Source: Acidobacteriota bacterium
GTDB lineage: Bacteria > Acidobacteriota > Vicinamibacteria > Vicinamibacterales > CAVVIG01
Length of the DNA: 64,000 nt
Direction of reading: 5' to 3'
Assembly: GCA_018268955.1 (NCBI GenBank)
Contig: JAFDVO010000005.1
Coordinates: forward strand, 115,143 to 179,142
Shown here: one piece after another, positions 15,358 through 24,886 of the stretch
Layout of the letters: each line of letters starts with the position of its first letter
Numbering within the stretch: the first letter of the stretch is position 1
Notes under the pieces: model-generated
Told to the model about the DNA's origin: nothing
The model's input: only the letters and a program-made list of their open reading frames with translations
Database searches by the model: none
Translations under genes and position numbers: made by a program

Positions 15358-16217
15358 GAAGTACCTCCAGCGGCGGCCGGCACGGCACCGGGCGCAGCAG
15401 TCAGACCGAGCGAGGCAAACAGCGACTGAATGTCGGCGACGGCAGAGGGCTCGGTGATCACAATGGCGACCTCGCGCCTGAAGTCGATGCTGAGCGCCGT
15501 CAGGGCGATGCTGCCGACCACGGCGGTGCGGCCGTCGATCAGCATGATCTTGCCGTGCGACTTGAGCCCCCCGACCTCGGGTTCGTTCCGGACGTGCACG
15601 GCAATGCCTTCCGAGCGGCGCTCCTCCAGCAGCGCCATCAGATCGGGATCAGAGAGCTTCGGGTCGATCATGAGGATGCTGGTGCGGGCGCTGCGAATCA
15701 GCGTCGTGAACTGCCGACGCGCGTTTTCTGGACCGAGGATCAGGCGTTCCGGCAGGCTGGCTGGCGGAGGAGCTCCACCGCGATCCGCGGCGGTGAGCTG
15801 CCGTAGGCCGGACACGACCGCCGGGTCGTACGTGATCACGACCGCGTCACAGGTTTTCGCGAAGCACTTCTTCGTGAGGTTCAGCGACGCCACGAGCGCC
15901 GGGCCATCGTCGGCAACGGCGTACTTCGCGTGGTACTTCACGACCGGATCGTTGTAGGCGTGAACGGTGGCCCCGGTCTGCTCCAGCCGGTCCCACAGCT
16001 TGTGCAGCTTCTTCTTGCCGCCGCGGGCGCGCGACGTCACCAGGACCTCGACGTCGACGCCGCGATCCACGGCCGCGGTCAGTTCACGGAAGATGTGCTT
16101 CTCGTTGCAGCGGAACAGCGAGAGTGATAGCCGACGACGAGCACCGCGAATCAGATCGATCACCGCCGCGCGGCGCTGTGCGGGATCGAGCACGACACGA
16201 TCTGGCGGCGGCAACAT
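15351..16217 (-). CDS. Phospholipase D-like protein
   Basis: 288 residues from the ATG at 16217. A TTG at 16232 would lie directly against the -10-like box, so it is less likely. It carries the two HKD half-sites of the PLD superfamily: HAKYAVAD (~residue 95) and HGKIMLID (~residue 225), each followed by a short polar segment (SLNLTKK; SIALTALS). The two-HKD arrangement without transmembrane helices is like the short cardiolipin synthase or nuclease branch. The family cleaves or transfers phosphodiesters through a phosphohistidine. The substrate may be lipid or nucleic acid. No signal peptide is present, so it should be cytoplasmic or peripheral. It is coupled to the porin gene downstream. 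Confidence 0.8.
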   Translation of the reverse strand: MLPPPDRVVLDPAQRRAAVIDLIRGARRRLSLSLFRCNEKHIFRELTAAVDRGVDVEVLVTSRARGGKKKLHKLWDRLEQTGATVHAYNDPVVKYHAKYAVADDGPALVASLNLTKKCFAKTCDAVVITYDPAVVSGLRQLTAADRGGAPPPASLPERLILGPENARRQFTTLIRSARTSILMIDPKLSDPDLMALLEERRSEGIAVHVRNEPEVGGLKSHGKIMLIDGRTAVVGSIALTALSIDFRREVAIVITEPSAVADIQSLFASLGLTAAPGAVPAAAGGTSC

Positions 16218-16232
16218 CGGCGAGGACGACAA

Positions 16233-16238
16233 ACTATA
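16233..16238 (-). promoter_or_regulatory. -10-like box TATAGT close to the PLD-like start
   Basis: TATAGT on the minus strand, 15 bp before the ATG at 16217, which would give a leader of ~9 nt. No good Shine-Dalgarno site and no clear -35 box. One of several such near-leaderless arrangements in this window. Confidence 0.4.
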
Positions 16239-16274
16239 GCACCAGCTCAGCCGAGCGGACGCGCTGGACGAGGG

Positions 16275-17243
16275 TCAGTGGCAGGCCTGGGTACCGCTGT
16301 CTCCGGCACCTGAGACCGGAAGGAAGTCCCACTGGTAACGGTCGCTCGAGAGCGTGAGGCGCATCACCCCGTGGCTGCGCAGGCGCACCTCGCTGTTCGG
16401 CTTCACCGACTGGAACTCGTAGAGCGGTACGCCACCCGTGCCGACGATGATCTGCCGGATGCCTCGGGCCGTGTCGAGCCCTCCATCCGGGTTCTGGGGC
16501 GCAAACCGCTCGTACAGGTGCTCGTGGCCGACGAGCACCAGGTCCGCCCCGGCGTCGTAGAGGATGCGGAACATCTGCTGCGCGTACGAGCGGATGGCTG
16601 TTTCACCGGCGTTCGAGGCGTTGGGCCCTGACGAGAAGATCGGGTGGTGCCAGTACGCGAGCGTGCACTTCGCGGTGCTCTGCGCGAGGTCTGCCCTCAG
16701 CCACGACAACTGCGACGCGCCAGCGTCCGGCACGTTGCTGTTGAGCGAGATGATGTGCCACGCGCCGAGGTCGAAGCTGTAGTACCCGAGGCCGGCGCCC
16801 CCGGCGTTCGCGCCGAAGTACTGGTAGTAGGGCGCCGCGCCAGGCGTGCCGTAGTCGTGATTCCCTGGAGCGGGGCGCGTCCGGGCCTTGTGGCGCCCCC
16901 ATGTGGGATCGTAACAATCGCGGAAGTCCTGCTGCGACCCGTTCGGGTACGCGTTGTCACCCAGCGTGAAGACCGTCCCGCCGATCGAATCGAGCTGCCG
17001 CGCGGTCGCTTCGGCGTTGCCGCTGCAGATCGCGATGTCGCCCGCGCCGACGAATGTCTCGGGACCGGAAGGATTGGTCGGGGTCGGCGTCGGGCTTGTC
17101 GGACCCGGGATGCTCGGTGTGCTTCCGCCGCCGCTGCTCGATCCACCACCGCTGCACTGGACCGTGACGAGGCAGACCAGCACAGCCACCACGAACGCGG
17201 GTATCCGGAGGTCGAACGAGCGTGCCCGGATGCGCGGCGTCAT
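16275..17243 (-). CDS. Exported lipoprotein metallophosphoesterase (purple-acid-phosphatase-like)
   Basis: 322 residues. A lipoprotein signal ends in VTVQC (Cys at ~residue 30) and is followed by a Gly/Ser then Thr/Pro-rich tether to residue ~60. The calcineurin-like metallophosphoesterase motifs are in order: GAGDIAIC, GDNAYPNG, GNHDYG, YWHHPIFSSG, GHEHLYERF. This corresponds to the five metal-binding blocks of the family, and the pattern is closest to purple acid phosphatase-like exported enzymes. It should hydrolyse phosphomonoesters or diesters in the periplasm. Its ATG overlaps the stop of the upstream TonB receptor as TGATG, so production of the two is coupled, suggesting that the receptor imports a phosphorylated compound or that the enzyme liberates phosphate from it (inference). 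Confidence 0.88.
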   Translation of the reverse strand: MTPRIRARSFDLRIPAFVVAVLVCLVTVQCSGGGSSSGGGSTPSIPGPTSPTPTPTNPSGPETFVGAGDIAICSGNAEATARQLDSIGGTVFTLGDNAYPNGSQQDFRDCYDPTWGRHKARTRPAPGNHDYGTPGAAPYYQYFGANAGGAGLGYYSFDLGAWHIISLNSNVPDAGASQLSWLRADLAQSTAKCTLAYWHHPIFSSGPNASNAGETAIRSYAQQMFRILYDAGADLVLVGHEHLYERFAPQNPDGGLDTARGIRQIIVGTGGVPLYEFQSVKPNSEVRLRSHGVMRLTLSSDRYQWDFLPVSGAGDSGTQACH

Positions 17244-19915
17244 CAGAAGCGGACCACGCCCGCCAACTGCAGCCGACGCTTCGGGAAGGCACTGACCGGC
17301 TGCCCGAAAAACGCGGAACTCAGTGCGCCCACGTACTCATCGTAGTTCGTCGTGCTCAGCAAGTTGAAGGCTTCTGCGCGCAACTCGAGCGTATGCGCGC
17401 CGAGCGACAGGCGACGTGACAGCGCGAGGTCGATCGTGCGGTAGTCGTCGGTCCGCCCGGTGTTCCGTCCGCCCGGCCGCGCGTCGTTCTGCGTCGTGCC
17501 GTTCCGATCGTCGCCCCAGGTGATGGTGAATGGACGGCCGCTGCGGTACTGCACGGCGGTCGACACGCTCCACCCGCCGATGACGCGACGCGTGTCTGGA
17601 ATCTGCCATGTCAGGCCCAGGCTGACCGCATGACGCACGTCGTTGTCCGCGGGCCCGATTTCGGCGTCGAGGTTGCGGCTGTCTTCCGGCAGCTCGTAGT
17701 TGGCCATGTCGCGCGCGCGTGCCAGCGTGTACGACGAGATCATCGCGAACGATCCGACGCGGCGATCGGCCTTCACCTGCAGCGCGTGATACCAGCTGCG
17801 CCCGCGGTTGCCCAACTCGATCACCTTCCGGAGTCCTCCCGGCACGGGCGCCTGCGGCCGGGTGGCATCGGCCTGCGCGACGGTCCGGAAGACCGGCTTG
17901 CCCACCGACGCGGGTGCGTTGGCGTCGACGATGCTCATCAGATCGCGGCCGGCGAGGTAGATGTAATCGGCCGCCACGCTGAATCCCCGGATGACGGTCG
18001 CCACGCCTGCGGCGCTCTGGACGGAGTATGGATTGTGGAAGCCGGGATTCACGCGGAAGATGTCGCGGGGAATCAGCGACAGCACGCCCGCGGAGAGGCT
18101 CTCCGGGTACGTCGGCATGAGAGGTGACGAGCCGGGCAGGGTGATCAGCGCCGCCCCTGATGCGCCTTCGAGCTGGGCGCGGTTCACGTAGTAGAGCAGG
18201 TGCTGCTGCGTGTAGAGACCGGTGCCGCCACGGAACGTGAGCCGCCCGGTGCCCGGACTCCAGGTGACGCTCGCACGAGGCTGGAGATTGTTCCGGTCCG
18301 GAGCGGCGAACCCGTTCACGTTGCGGACCTGTTCGATGTCGTATCGAAGACCGTAGTTCAGCGTCAGCGTGTCCGTCGCGCGCCATTCGTCCTGCGCGAA
18401 CCCGAACGAGGCAATGCTTCGCGAATCGACGCTCGTCGTCGCGTTCGCTGGCGCGAGCCCCTGCGCGAACGCATACGGCTGCGGATAGAGCGCGGGATCC
18501 CCGCCGAAGTAGTAGGCGCCGGCTCCAAACGGCAGAGAGTCACTGTGGGCCCGCACGTACTTGAACCCGGTGCCGAACTTGATGGCGTGCCGGCCGGCGG
18601 TGTGCGTGAGGATGTCGGCCGCTTCGTACGTGTCCTCGGGCGTCACGCCGAACCCGTACGGGCCGAGCGTCGAACCCTCGACCGAGTACCCGGCGCGAGA
18701 CACGAGGACGGACGGGTTGAGGTCGGTCCTGAGATCGTCGTACCGCGCGAACTGGAAACGTGCCTGGTTGAGGATGTGCGTCGACACCAGCTGGGTCACG
18801 CTGATCAGCGCGGTGTGCACGTCATTGCGGTACTTCGTCCCGGTTCCGGGCAGCGACAGGCCGCCGGGCTCGTGATGCCACCGGAACCACTGGCCGTTGT
18901 ACCGCATCGACACCAGGTCGTTCGAGCTGACCCGATGATCCACCTTCAGGAATGCCAGGTGCTCGTCTTCATCGTCCGGGACCTCGGTGTTGTCCACGGC
19001 TGGAGAAACGACGAAGTTCTTGGCGCGCGCGCGGCGCCCTTCGTAGCTGGCGAAGTAGAAGGTCCGGTCCTGCGCGATTGGTCCGCCGAGCGTGACGCCG
19101 ACACGCGCGGATGACGCGGGCGGCTTGCGGGTTGCGAACACCGGCTGGTCCTGGAGCGCCCCGGACTGGCCGAAGAAGAGCAGGCTGCCATGCCGCTCGT
19201 TGGTGCCGGAGCGCGTGACCGCGCTGGTGATGGAGGCCAGCGCGTCGCCGTACTCCGGCGAGAACTGGCTGGTCATCACCTGCACTTCCTGAATGGCCTC
19301 GAGGGAGTAGCCGCTGTAGAAGGTGCGCGCTGCGCTCCGCCACTTCGAGTAGTGGCTCGCGCCGTCGACGAGGATGTTGTTCGTCCAGTAGATCTGCCCG
19401 TTGGGGCTGGGCGCGATGGGGTTGCCGGTGAACCCGGGCGTCAGCGTGGCGAGCGCGATGAAGTCGCGTCCCGCCAGTGGGATGCTGTGCGCAAGACGGT
19501 CGGAGATGACCTCCTGAATCGTGCCCCGCTGCTGGTCCCGGATCGCGGTCTCCGCAATCACTTCGAGCGTCTCGCGACGGCTGGGGATCAGCAGGAAGCT
19601 CACGGTGTCCCGCCCGCCTGGCGTGAGCGCGAACCCGACGCGGCTCACCGTGGCAAATCCCTCCAGCTCCGCACGCAGTTCCCAGGTGCCGGTCGCCGGG
19701 AGGCCCTGAATCAGGTACTCGCCGTCATTTCCCGTGACGACGGTGCGGGTCACGCCAGTGTCCGCGTTGATCACGGTCACCGTCGCCCCCGCCAGCCCCA
19801 CCCCGCTCGATGCAGAGACGCTGCCCCCAACGGTGCCGGTTGCCGGCTGCGCGGACGCCGAAACCCCGGCCAGGACCAGCACGACGACCAGCAGCGCCGA
19901 CGCGACTGCCTTCAT
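17243..19915 (-). CDS. TonB-dependent receptor with carboxypeptidase-regulatory-like N-terminal domain
   Basis: 890 residues with GAGGAATC before the ATG. Signal peptide to residue ~22 (SASAQ). Residues ~25-110 form a beta-sandwich of the carboxypeptidase-regulatory type (GVGLAGATVTVINADTG; GNDGEYLIQGLP). A plug domain follows (IPLAGRDFIALATLTPG; ILVDGASHYSKWRS; EAIQEVQVMTSQFSPEYG; SAVTRSGTNERHG), and the rest is a 22-strand barrel ending LQLAGVVRF. This is the OmpA-Oar-like or SusC-like receptor type expanded in Acidobacteriota. It should import a large substrate using TonB energy. Four bases (TGATG overlap) link it to the metallophosphoesterase downstream. The specific ligand is unknown. 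Confidence 0.9.
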   Translation of the reverse strand: MKAVASALLVVVLVLAGVSASAQPATGTVGGSVSASSGVGLAGATVTVINADTGVTRTVVTGNDGEYLIQGLPATGTWELRAELEGFATVSRVGFALTPGGRDTVSFLLIPSRRETLEVIAETAIRDQQRGTIQEVISDRLAHSIPLAGRDFIALATLTPGFTGNPIAPSPNGQIYWTNNILVDGASHYSKWRSAARTFYSGYSLEAIQEVQVMTSQFSPEYGDALASITSAVTRSGTNERHGSLLFFGQSGALQDQPVFATRKPPASSARVGVTLGGPIAQDRTFYFASYEGRRARAKNFVVSPAVDNTEVPDDEDEHLAFLKVDHRVSSNDLVSMRYNGQWFRWHHEPGGLSLPGTGTKYRNDVHTALISVTQLVSTHILNQARFQFARYDDLRTDLNPSVLVSRAGYSVEGSTLGPYGFGVTPEDTYEAADILTHTAGRHAIKFGTGFKYVRAHSDSLPFGAGAYYFGGDPALYPQPYAFAQGLAPANATTSVDSRSIASFGFAQDEWRATDTLTLNYGLRYDIEQVRNVNGFAAPDRNNLQPRASVTWSPGTGRLTFRGGTGLYTQQHLLYYVNRAQLEGASGAALITLPGSSPLMPTYPESLSAGVLSLIPRDIFRVNPGFHNPYSVQSAAGVATVIRGFSVAADYIYLAGRDLMSIVDANAPASVGKPVFRTVAQADATRPQAPVPGGLRKVIELGNRGRSWYHALQVKADRRVGSFAMISSYTLARARDMANYELPEDSRNLDAEIGPADNDVRHAVSLGLTWQIPDTRRVIGGWSVSTAVQYRSGRPFTITWGDDRNGTTQNDARPGGRNTGRTDDYRTIDLALSRRLSLGAHTLELRAEAFNLLSTTNYDEYVGALSSAFFGQPVSAFPKRRLQLAGVVRF

Positions 19916-20030
19916 GATTCCTCGCTGTAAAGCGCCATTGTATGCCCGAAGAGCTTGTCGGCTGCGGACGCGAGGAACCGTATGCTGGCCTGTGGCAGGC
20001 GTGCGCAGGCCGAGGCAGGCGCGCGCGCGA

Positions 20031-22331
20031 TCAGAAGCGGAAGAACCGATTCACCTTGATGACGAAGGTGCGGTTCATGACACCCGGCAGGCTGCCGGTG
20101 GCGGCGCTGTCGCGCTCCTCGTTGTACACGACGAAGAGCTCGCTGCCGGGCCGATACTCCCAGCGGAGGCGCGCGTTGGTGCTGACGGAGTGCGTGCTGG
20201 AGTTGTACTGCACGAGCGCGCTGACGAACAGGAGCGGCGTGGCCGTGTACGTGACGCGGGATCCGATCAGCCGGCTGGTGAACGCGCCGGCTGGCAGGTC
20301 GAACCAGTTGAGCGTGATGCTCGGCTCCACCGACAGCTGCGACGACAGGTTGATCCGCGACCGATTGATCGTCAGGCCGGTCCGGCTGCCGTTGTAGAAG
20401 TTCCCCACCTCGAGGAGGACGTTGGCGGAGGCCTTCCGCTGCTGGCCGAAGGTGTACCCGAGGCGGCCCACACTGAAGTCGTAGCCGCCCACCGGAATGA
20501 CCGCGCCGGGCACGACCCCGAAGGGGCGCGTGATGAGCTCGTAATCGCGCTGGATGCCCGCGATGAAGCGGTCGCTGTTCTGGAATTCGATGTTGAACTC
20601 GCCGTCGGTGAGCCGCGTCGTCAGGCGGCTCGCCGCGTCCTCGACGTAGGTGAACTGGCCGATGCCGTAGAACTTCCGGACCGAGCGGATCCGTTTGGGG
20701 CGAGGGCTGAACCGGACCTGCGCGTAGTTCTTGCGCATGTCGGTGCGGCGGAGGAAGCCGACCTCCGGGTTGAAGTTCGGATCGATCGTGAGCCGTTCGA
20801 GCTGCAGTCCGTAGCGGTCGCCCGCGTACTCGGTCTGCAGCCGATAGCTCGCGTTCTGATCGTCGCGGCCCTCGACGCGCGTCTGCGCGTAGTACGTCGC
20901 GACCGTCCAGTTGGTGAAGAACGCGAACGTGCCGTCCACGCCGTACGCCTGGCTCGAGGCGTCACGCACGATCTGCGAGCTGGACCGGGACGTGGCGAGC
21001 AGGCCAACGCTGCTGCGCCGGAAGATGTCACGCTTCACGCGCACGACCGAGAAGTTCGTCGACGGCGCGGCGGCCGACGCATCCTCCTTGGTCTGCATGT
21101 CGATGAGGCCGACCTGGTAGCGACCGACCCGACCCGTCACACGTCCGCCACCCCAGATCGGCACCTGCCGGTTGCCGGCGAGGCCGATGCGGCGGCTGTA
21201 GAACAGCAGCGGCACGTCGGACGCGCTGTTGTTGCTGGTGCCGGTCGAGTTGTTGCCGAAGGTGAAGATGCCCTGGTTCTCCAGGAAGAAGTCCCGCTTC
21301 TCCGGGAAGAAGAGGCTGAACCGGGTCAGGTTCACCTGCTGCTCGTCCGCCTCGACCTGCGCGAAGTCCGTGTTGTACGTCAGGTCGGCCGTGATGTTCT
21401 GGGTGATGCTGTACTTCGCGTCGAGACCGACATCACCGCCGGGATCGTTGCGCCTGCGTGGTGTCGAGACGTTGTCCGTGGTCAGGTCCGCAATCGCGTA
21501 CGGCTTCAGCTCCAGGTTGCGGGACACCGGGGGCGCCTCGAGACCGACGACGTTCGCGAAGAGCGAAGCCGAGAAATCCGCGCGCCCGAGCCCGAATGCC
21601 GGCGGGATCTTCGTCAGGTAGGCGATCTCGTTCTTCCACTTGTTCGTCCGCCGCGCCTGGAACCCCCAGTCCTGAACGGTGCCGGGTGCATACCGCAGCG
21701 ACTTGAAGGGGATCGCGGCTTCGATGGTCCATCCGCCATCGAAGGTCCCGGCCGCAAGGCGCCACACCGGATTCCAGTCGGCGTTGTACTGTCGCTCGTT
21801 CGTGCTCTGGCCGTCGGTCCGCGCGCCGAGCGAGTTCGCCTCGAACTGGAACGCATTGCGGCGATCGCGGAACGTGTCGAACCCCCACCCGACCGAGTCG
21901 CCCTGCCGGATGTTCCCGCTGTCGCGCCGCATCTCGTTGGCGATGGTCCTGTCGGGCGCACTCTCCCACGCTCGAAACGTCACGTAGACGTTGTCGTGGT
22001 CGTAGAAGAGCCACACCTCCGTCTTCTCGGTGGCGACCTGCCCCCCTCGCGGCTCCATCTGGATGAAGTCCGACGCGGGCAGCACGCTGCTGTAGATCGC
22101 CTCATCGAGCGTGCCGTCCACGTGCATCGGCGCCGTGACACGGACCGCGCGGATGGTCGCACGCCCCTGATCGTCGCGCGCCAGGATCTCAGGCAGCGTC
22201 GAGGGTTCCGGCGATACCTGCGGCTGCGCGTCGACATGGGTGGCGCAGAGCGCGAGACCGATGGCGACAGCGGCCTGCCGTGCCGCGCGGAGGATTCGGC
22301 AGAAACGACGCTGCTCGTGAGGGGCGCGCAT
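20031..22331 (-). CDS. DUF5916-type exported protein with CBM9-like domain and beta-barrel
   Basis: 766 residues from the ATG at 22331, 4 bp after the stop of the transporter gene; an in-frame TTG at 22355 is less likely. Signal peptide to residue ~35 (THVDAQ). Residues ~60-260 resemble a family 9 carbohydrate-binding fold (PMHVDGTLDEAIYSS; VWLFYDHDNVYVTFRAWE; GWTIEAAIPFKSLRY; WGFQARRTNKW). From ~290 onwards there is a membrane barrel-like region that begins NLELKPYAIADLTTD and contains the FSLFFPEKRDFFLENQGIF phrase that marks DUF5916, ending FVIKVNRFFRF with a terminal Phe. The function is not established; a surface glycan- or ligand-binding outer-membrane protein is likely. It is probably co-transcribed with the MHS transporter. 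Confidence 0.85.
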   Translation of the reverse strand: MRAPHEQRRFCRILRAARQAAVAIGLALCATHVDAQPQVSPEPSTLPEILARDDQGRATIRAVRVTAPMHVDGTLDEAIYSSVLPASDFIQMEPRGGQVATEKTEVWLFYDHDNVYVTFRAWESAPDRTIANEMRRDSGNIRQGDSVGWGFDTFRDRRNAFQFEANSLGARTDGQSTNERQYNADWNPVWRLAAGTFDGGWTIEAAIPFKSLRYAPGTVQDWGFQARRTNKWKNEIAYLTKIPPAFGLGRADFSASLFANVVGLEAPPVSRNLELKPYAIADLTTDNVSTPRRRNDPGGDVGLDAKYSITQNITADLTYNTDFAQVEADEQQVNLTRFSLFFPEKRDFFLENQGIFTFGNNSTGTSNNSASDVPLLFYSRRIGLAGNRQVPIWGGGRVTGRVGRYQVGLIDMQTKEDASAAAPSTNFSVVRVKRDIFRRSSVGLLATSRSSSQIVRDASSQAYGVDGTFAFFTNWTVATYYAQTRVEGRDDQNASYRLQTEYAGDRYGLQLERLTIDPNFNPEVGFLRRTDMRKNYAQVRFSPRPKRIRSVRKFYGIGQFTYVEDAASRLTTRLTDGEFNIEFQNSDRFIAGIQRDYELITRPFGVVPGAVIPVGGYDFSVGRLGYTFGQQRKASANVLLEVGNFYNGSRTGLTINRSRINLSSQLSVEPSITLNWFDLPAGAFTSRLIGSRVTYTATPLLFVSALVQYNSSTHSVSTNARLRWEYRPGSELFVVYNEERDSAATGSLPGVMNRTFVIKVNRFFRF

Positions 22332-22335
22332 CCGT

Positions 22336-23625
22336 TCAGTGCGTGGCGAGATCAAGATCCCTGGTTTCCCGTGTGGCGATGATGCCGGCGAGGGTCAGCA
22401 GCGCCGAGCCGGTGAGGTAGTAGCCGACCCAGGGCAGGCCGTAGTTGGTCGCCAGCCACATGGCGATATACGGCGCGAGCGATGCGCCGAAGATGCCGGC
22501 GAGATTGAACGTGAGCGAACTGCCCGTGTAGCGCACCGCCGTCGGGAACAGCTCCGACAGCAGCGTGCCGATCGGCCCGTACGTCATTCCCATCAGGGCG
22601 AGGCCAATCGTCAGCGTCAGGACCGCACCGGTGGTCCCCGCCTGGAAGATCGGCCCGAGCACCAGGCCGAACACGCCGATCGCGACAGTGACCCATATCA
22701 TCGTGGGACGCCGGCCCACCCGCTCGGCGATGATGGCCGAGATCGGGATCGTCACCGCAAAGCAGGCGATGCCCAGCAGCTGGATGATGAGGAAGCGGTC
22801 GCGGGTGAAGTGCAGCGCTGTCGTCCCCCACGACAGTGTGAAGACGGTCATCAGGTAGAAGAGCACGAAGGTCGTGATTCCGGTCAGCGTGCCGGCCACG
22901 AGCGTGCCCGCGTGGTCGCGGAGGACCGTCAGCGCCGGCACCTTCTCACGCTCTCCGTGCTGCACCTTCTGGAAGACCGGCGTCTCGGTAATGGTCAGCC
23001 GCACGTACAGCCCGACAATCACCAGGGCCGCGCTCGCCAGAAACGGCAACCGCCAGCCGAAGGCAAAGAACTGTTCGTCGGTGAATAGCCCCGACAGGAC
23101 GAGGAAGATCCCGCCAGAGAAGAAGAAGCCGATCGGCGCGCCGAGCTGCGGGAACATGCCGTACCACGCGCGCTTGCCCGGAGGGGCGTTCTCGATCGCC
23201 AGCAGCACCGCGCCGCCCCACTCGCCGCCGAGCCCGAGCCCCTGACCAAACCGGCAGAGCGCCAGCAGGATGGGTGCGGCGATCCCGATCGACGCGTACG
23301 TCGGCAGCAGCCCAATACCCACCGTCGATCCGCCCATCGTCAGCAGCGCAGCGACAAGCGTGGTCTTTCGACCGACGCGATCGCCGAAGTGACCGAAGAA
23401 CGCGGAACCGATTGGCCGCGCGAAGAACGCGACGGCGAAGGTGGCGAGTGACGCGAGGGTGGCGGACGCCGGGTCCGATGTGGGAAAGAACAGCTTCGGG
23501 AAGACCAGTACCGCCGCCGTGGCGTAGATGTAGAAGTCGAAGAACTCAATCGTGGTCCCGATCAGGCTGGCAAACAGGACCTGACCGGGACTATTGATGG
23601 GACGCACCTGAACCGACTGGGCCAT
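22336..23625 (-). CDS. MFS transporter, metabolite:H+ symporter (MHS) subfamily
   Basis: 429 residues, 12 predicted transmembrane helices. The loop between helices 2 and 3 carries the MFS signature GHFGDRVGRKTTL, and a second copy lies between helices 8 and 9 (IAERVGRRPTMIW). The N-terminal FASLIGTTIEFFDFYIYATAA and the CRFGQGLGLGGEWGGAVLL segment are typical of the MHS group (ProP, KgtP, ShiA relatives), which co-transports organic acids or compatible solutes with protons. The substrate cannot be assigned. It reads directly into the DUF5916 gene with 4 bp between them, so the outer-membrane DUF5916 protein and this inner-membrane importer could belong to one uptake route. Confidence 0.9.
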   Translation of the reverse strand: MAQSVQVRPINSPGQVLFASLIGTTIEFFDFYIYATAAVLVFPKLFFPTSDPASATLASLATFAVAFFARPIGSAFFGHFGDRVGRKTTLVAALLTMGGSTVGIGLLPTYASIGIAAPILLALCRFGQGLGLGGEWGGAVLLAIENAPPGKRAWYGMFPQLGAPIGFFFSGGIFLVLSGLFTDEQFFAFGWRLPFLASAALVIVGLYVRLTITETPVFQKVQHGEREKVPALTVLRDHAGTLVAGTLTGITTFVLFYLMTVFTLSWGTTALHFTRDRFLIIQLLGIACFAVTIPISAIIAERVGRRPTMIWVTVAIGVFGLVLGPIFQAGTTGAVLTLTIGLALMGMTYGPIGTLLSELFPTAVRYTGSSLTFNLAGIFGASLAPYIAMWLATNYGLPWVGYYLTGSALLTLAGIIATRETRDLDLATH

Positions 23626-23652
23626 GAGCGTCCAAGGATACTGCGGGTCTGG

Positions 23653-24735
23653 CTACTTCTTCGGCGCGGTCTTCGTGGCTGCGGCCTTCGTCGCCGCGGT
23701 CTTCTTCGCTGCGGCTGCCTCCCGCGCTTCGTCAGCGCGCGCACCGGCGAGGATGCCGACCATCGAGTGGTTCCCCTCATGGCAGGCGTACTCGTAGATC
23801 TGCTCGTCGGTCTTCTTCAGACGAATCATGAAGGTCCACGGCTTCGTCCACGTCTTCGGGTCGTCGACCGTCACCTGCCAGTTCAGGTGATCCGGCTCGA
23901 CCCGCGTGAACCGCTCGGTGATCTTCACGTCAGGTGTCGACCCCTGGAAGCCGTTGACGAAGTTCGTCGACTCCACGACCAGCGTGTCCCCTTCCCACCA
24001 GCCGCGTGGATCGCCGTGGAGCTGACGGACGCTCGCGGGCAGGTGCGGCGCGCGCGACATGTTCACGGTCCGGGCGTCGTGGATCATCTCCTGGTAGATG
24101 GTGACCGTCTCGGGCGCCTGCACGATCTGGTAGTAGCTGTTGTAGTTCGCCTGCACGCGCGGCACGCCGTACGAGATGCAGCGCTCCGACAGCGGTCGAT
24201 CCTCGGGCCCGTCCGCAGGGCCACGCGGTCCGCTCTCGGACCCTTCGACGACGACCTGGCGGCGACCGAGTGCGCGGCGCGCCTGTGCCTCCGCGGTCAG
24301 CGGCGGATACTGGCCATCAGGCGGATCGACGATGAGCGACGTGCGGTTGTCGATCTCGCGGTCCGCCATCCAGAACTGGTTGTAGTTGCCGGTGGTCGGA
24401 TCGTACGAGGTCTGGTTGAACTTCCCCGTGTCCTTTGCGTTCAAGGCGAGCTGGACGACGTTGCCGAAGATCGCGTCACCGCCCTGGTCGACGAACTTCG
24501 CAAGGATCTGCTTGAGTTCCTCCACCTCGGCAGGTGTGAGGTACTGCCCCTTGTCCTTCCACTGCGTGGGTCGTGTCATCGGCGTGATGCCGTTGTTCGA
24601 CCACACACCCTGCAGATCAGGATGACCATCGGGCAACCGGGGCACCTGGTACGAGCCTGTGCTGCCGGCCTGCTGCGCGGCGACACTCCCGGCGGCGAGA
24701 CCCACGGCGACGAGCATCGCGAATACCTGCCTCAC
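23653..24735 (-). CDS. Secreted protein of the G-x-P-D-L-x-G-x-W family, unknown function
   Basis: 360 residues from a GTG at 24735, strongly supported by GGAGGAGG 7 bp upstream. Signal peptide to residue ~20 (SVAAQ). Near the mature N terminus is LPDGHPDLQGVWSNNG, then an Arg/Pro-rich middle (GSESGPRGPADGPEDRP), the segment ISYGVPRVQANYNSYYQIVQ, an APHLPASVRQLHGDPRGWW-type stretch, DTLVVESTNFVNGF, and a C-terminal KKTDEQIYEYACHEGNHSM motif, followed by a Lys/Ala-rich tail. A paralogue at 25819-26640 has the same block order. Such proteins are abundant in Acidobacteriota but have no established activity to my knowledge. Its neighbours are divergent from DUF6152. Confidence 0.75.
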   Translation of the reverse strand: MRQVFAMLVAVGLAAGSVAAQQAGSTGSYQVPRLPDGHPDLQGVWSNNGITPMTRPTQWKDKGQYLTPAEVEELKQILAKFVDQGGDAIFGNVVQLALNAKDTGKFNQTSYDPTTGNYNQFWMADREIDNRTSLIVDPPDGQYPPLTAEAQARRALGRRQVVVEGSESGPRGPADGPEDRPLSERCISYGVPRVQANYNSYYQIVQAPETVTIYQEMIHDARTVNMSRAPHLPASVRQLHGDPRGWWEGDTLVVESTNFVNGFQGSTPDVKITERFTRVEPDHLNWQVTVDDPKTWTKPWTFMIRLKKTDEQIYEYACHEGNHSMVGILAGARADEAREAAAAKKTAATKAAATKTAPKK

Positions 24736-24886
24736 GTCAATCCTCCTCCGGCAGCCACGCCCACGGCGTGCGGCCTGTCCGCAACAAGGCCATAAGGTAA
24801 GGGGAAAGCGGCAAAAGTGGAAGTCCCGCGTTCAAATTCGGCTGCGGTTGGCGTAGACTCCCGGGCGGAGGGAAGAAAGGCGTCCC

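Noticed and set aside
19734..22382. 882-codon open frame antisense to the DUF5916 gene
   Set aside because: Low-complexity Arg/Ala/Glu/Val composition without motifs; the opposite strand has clear DUF5916 blocks, a signal peptide and a barrel end.
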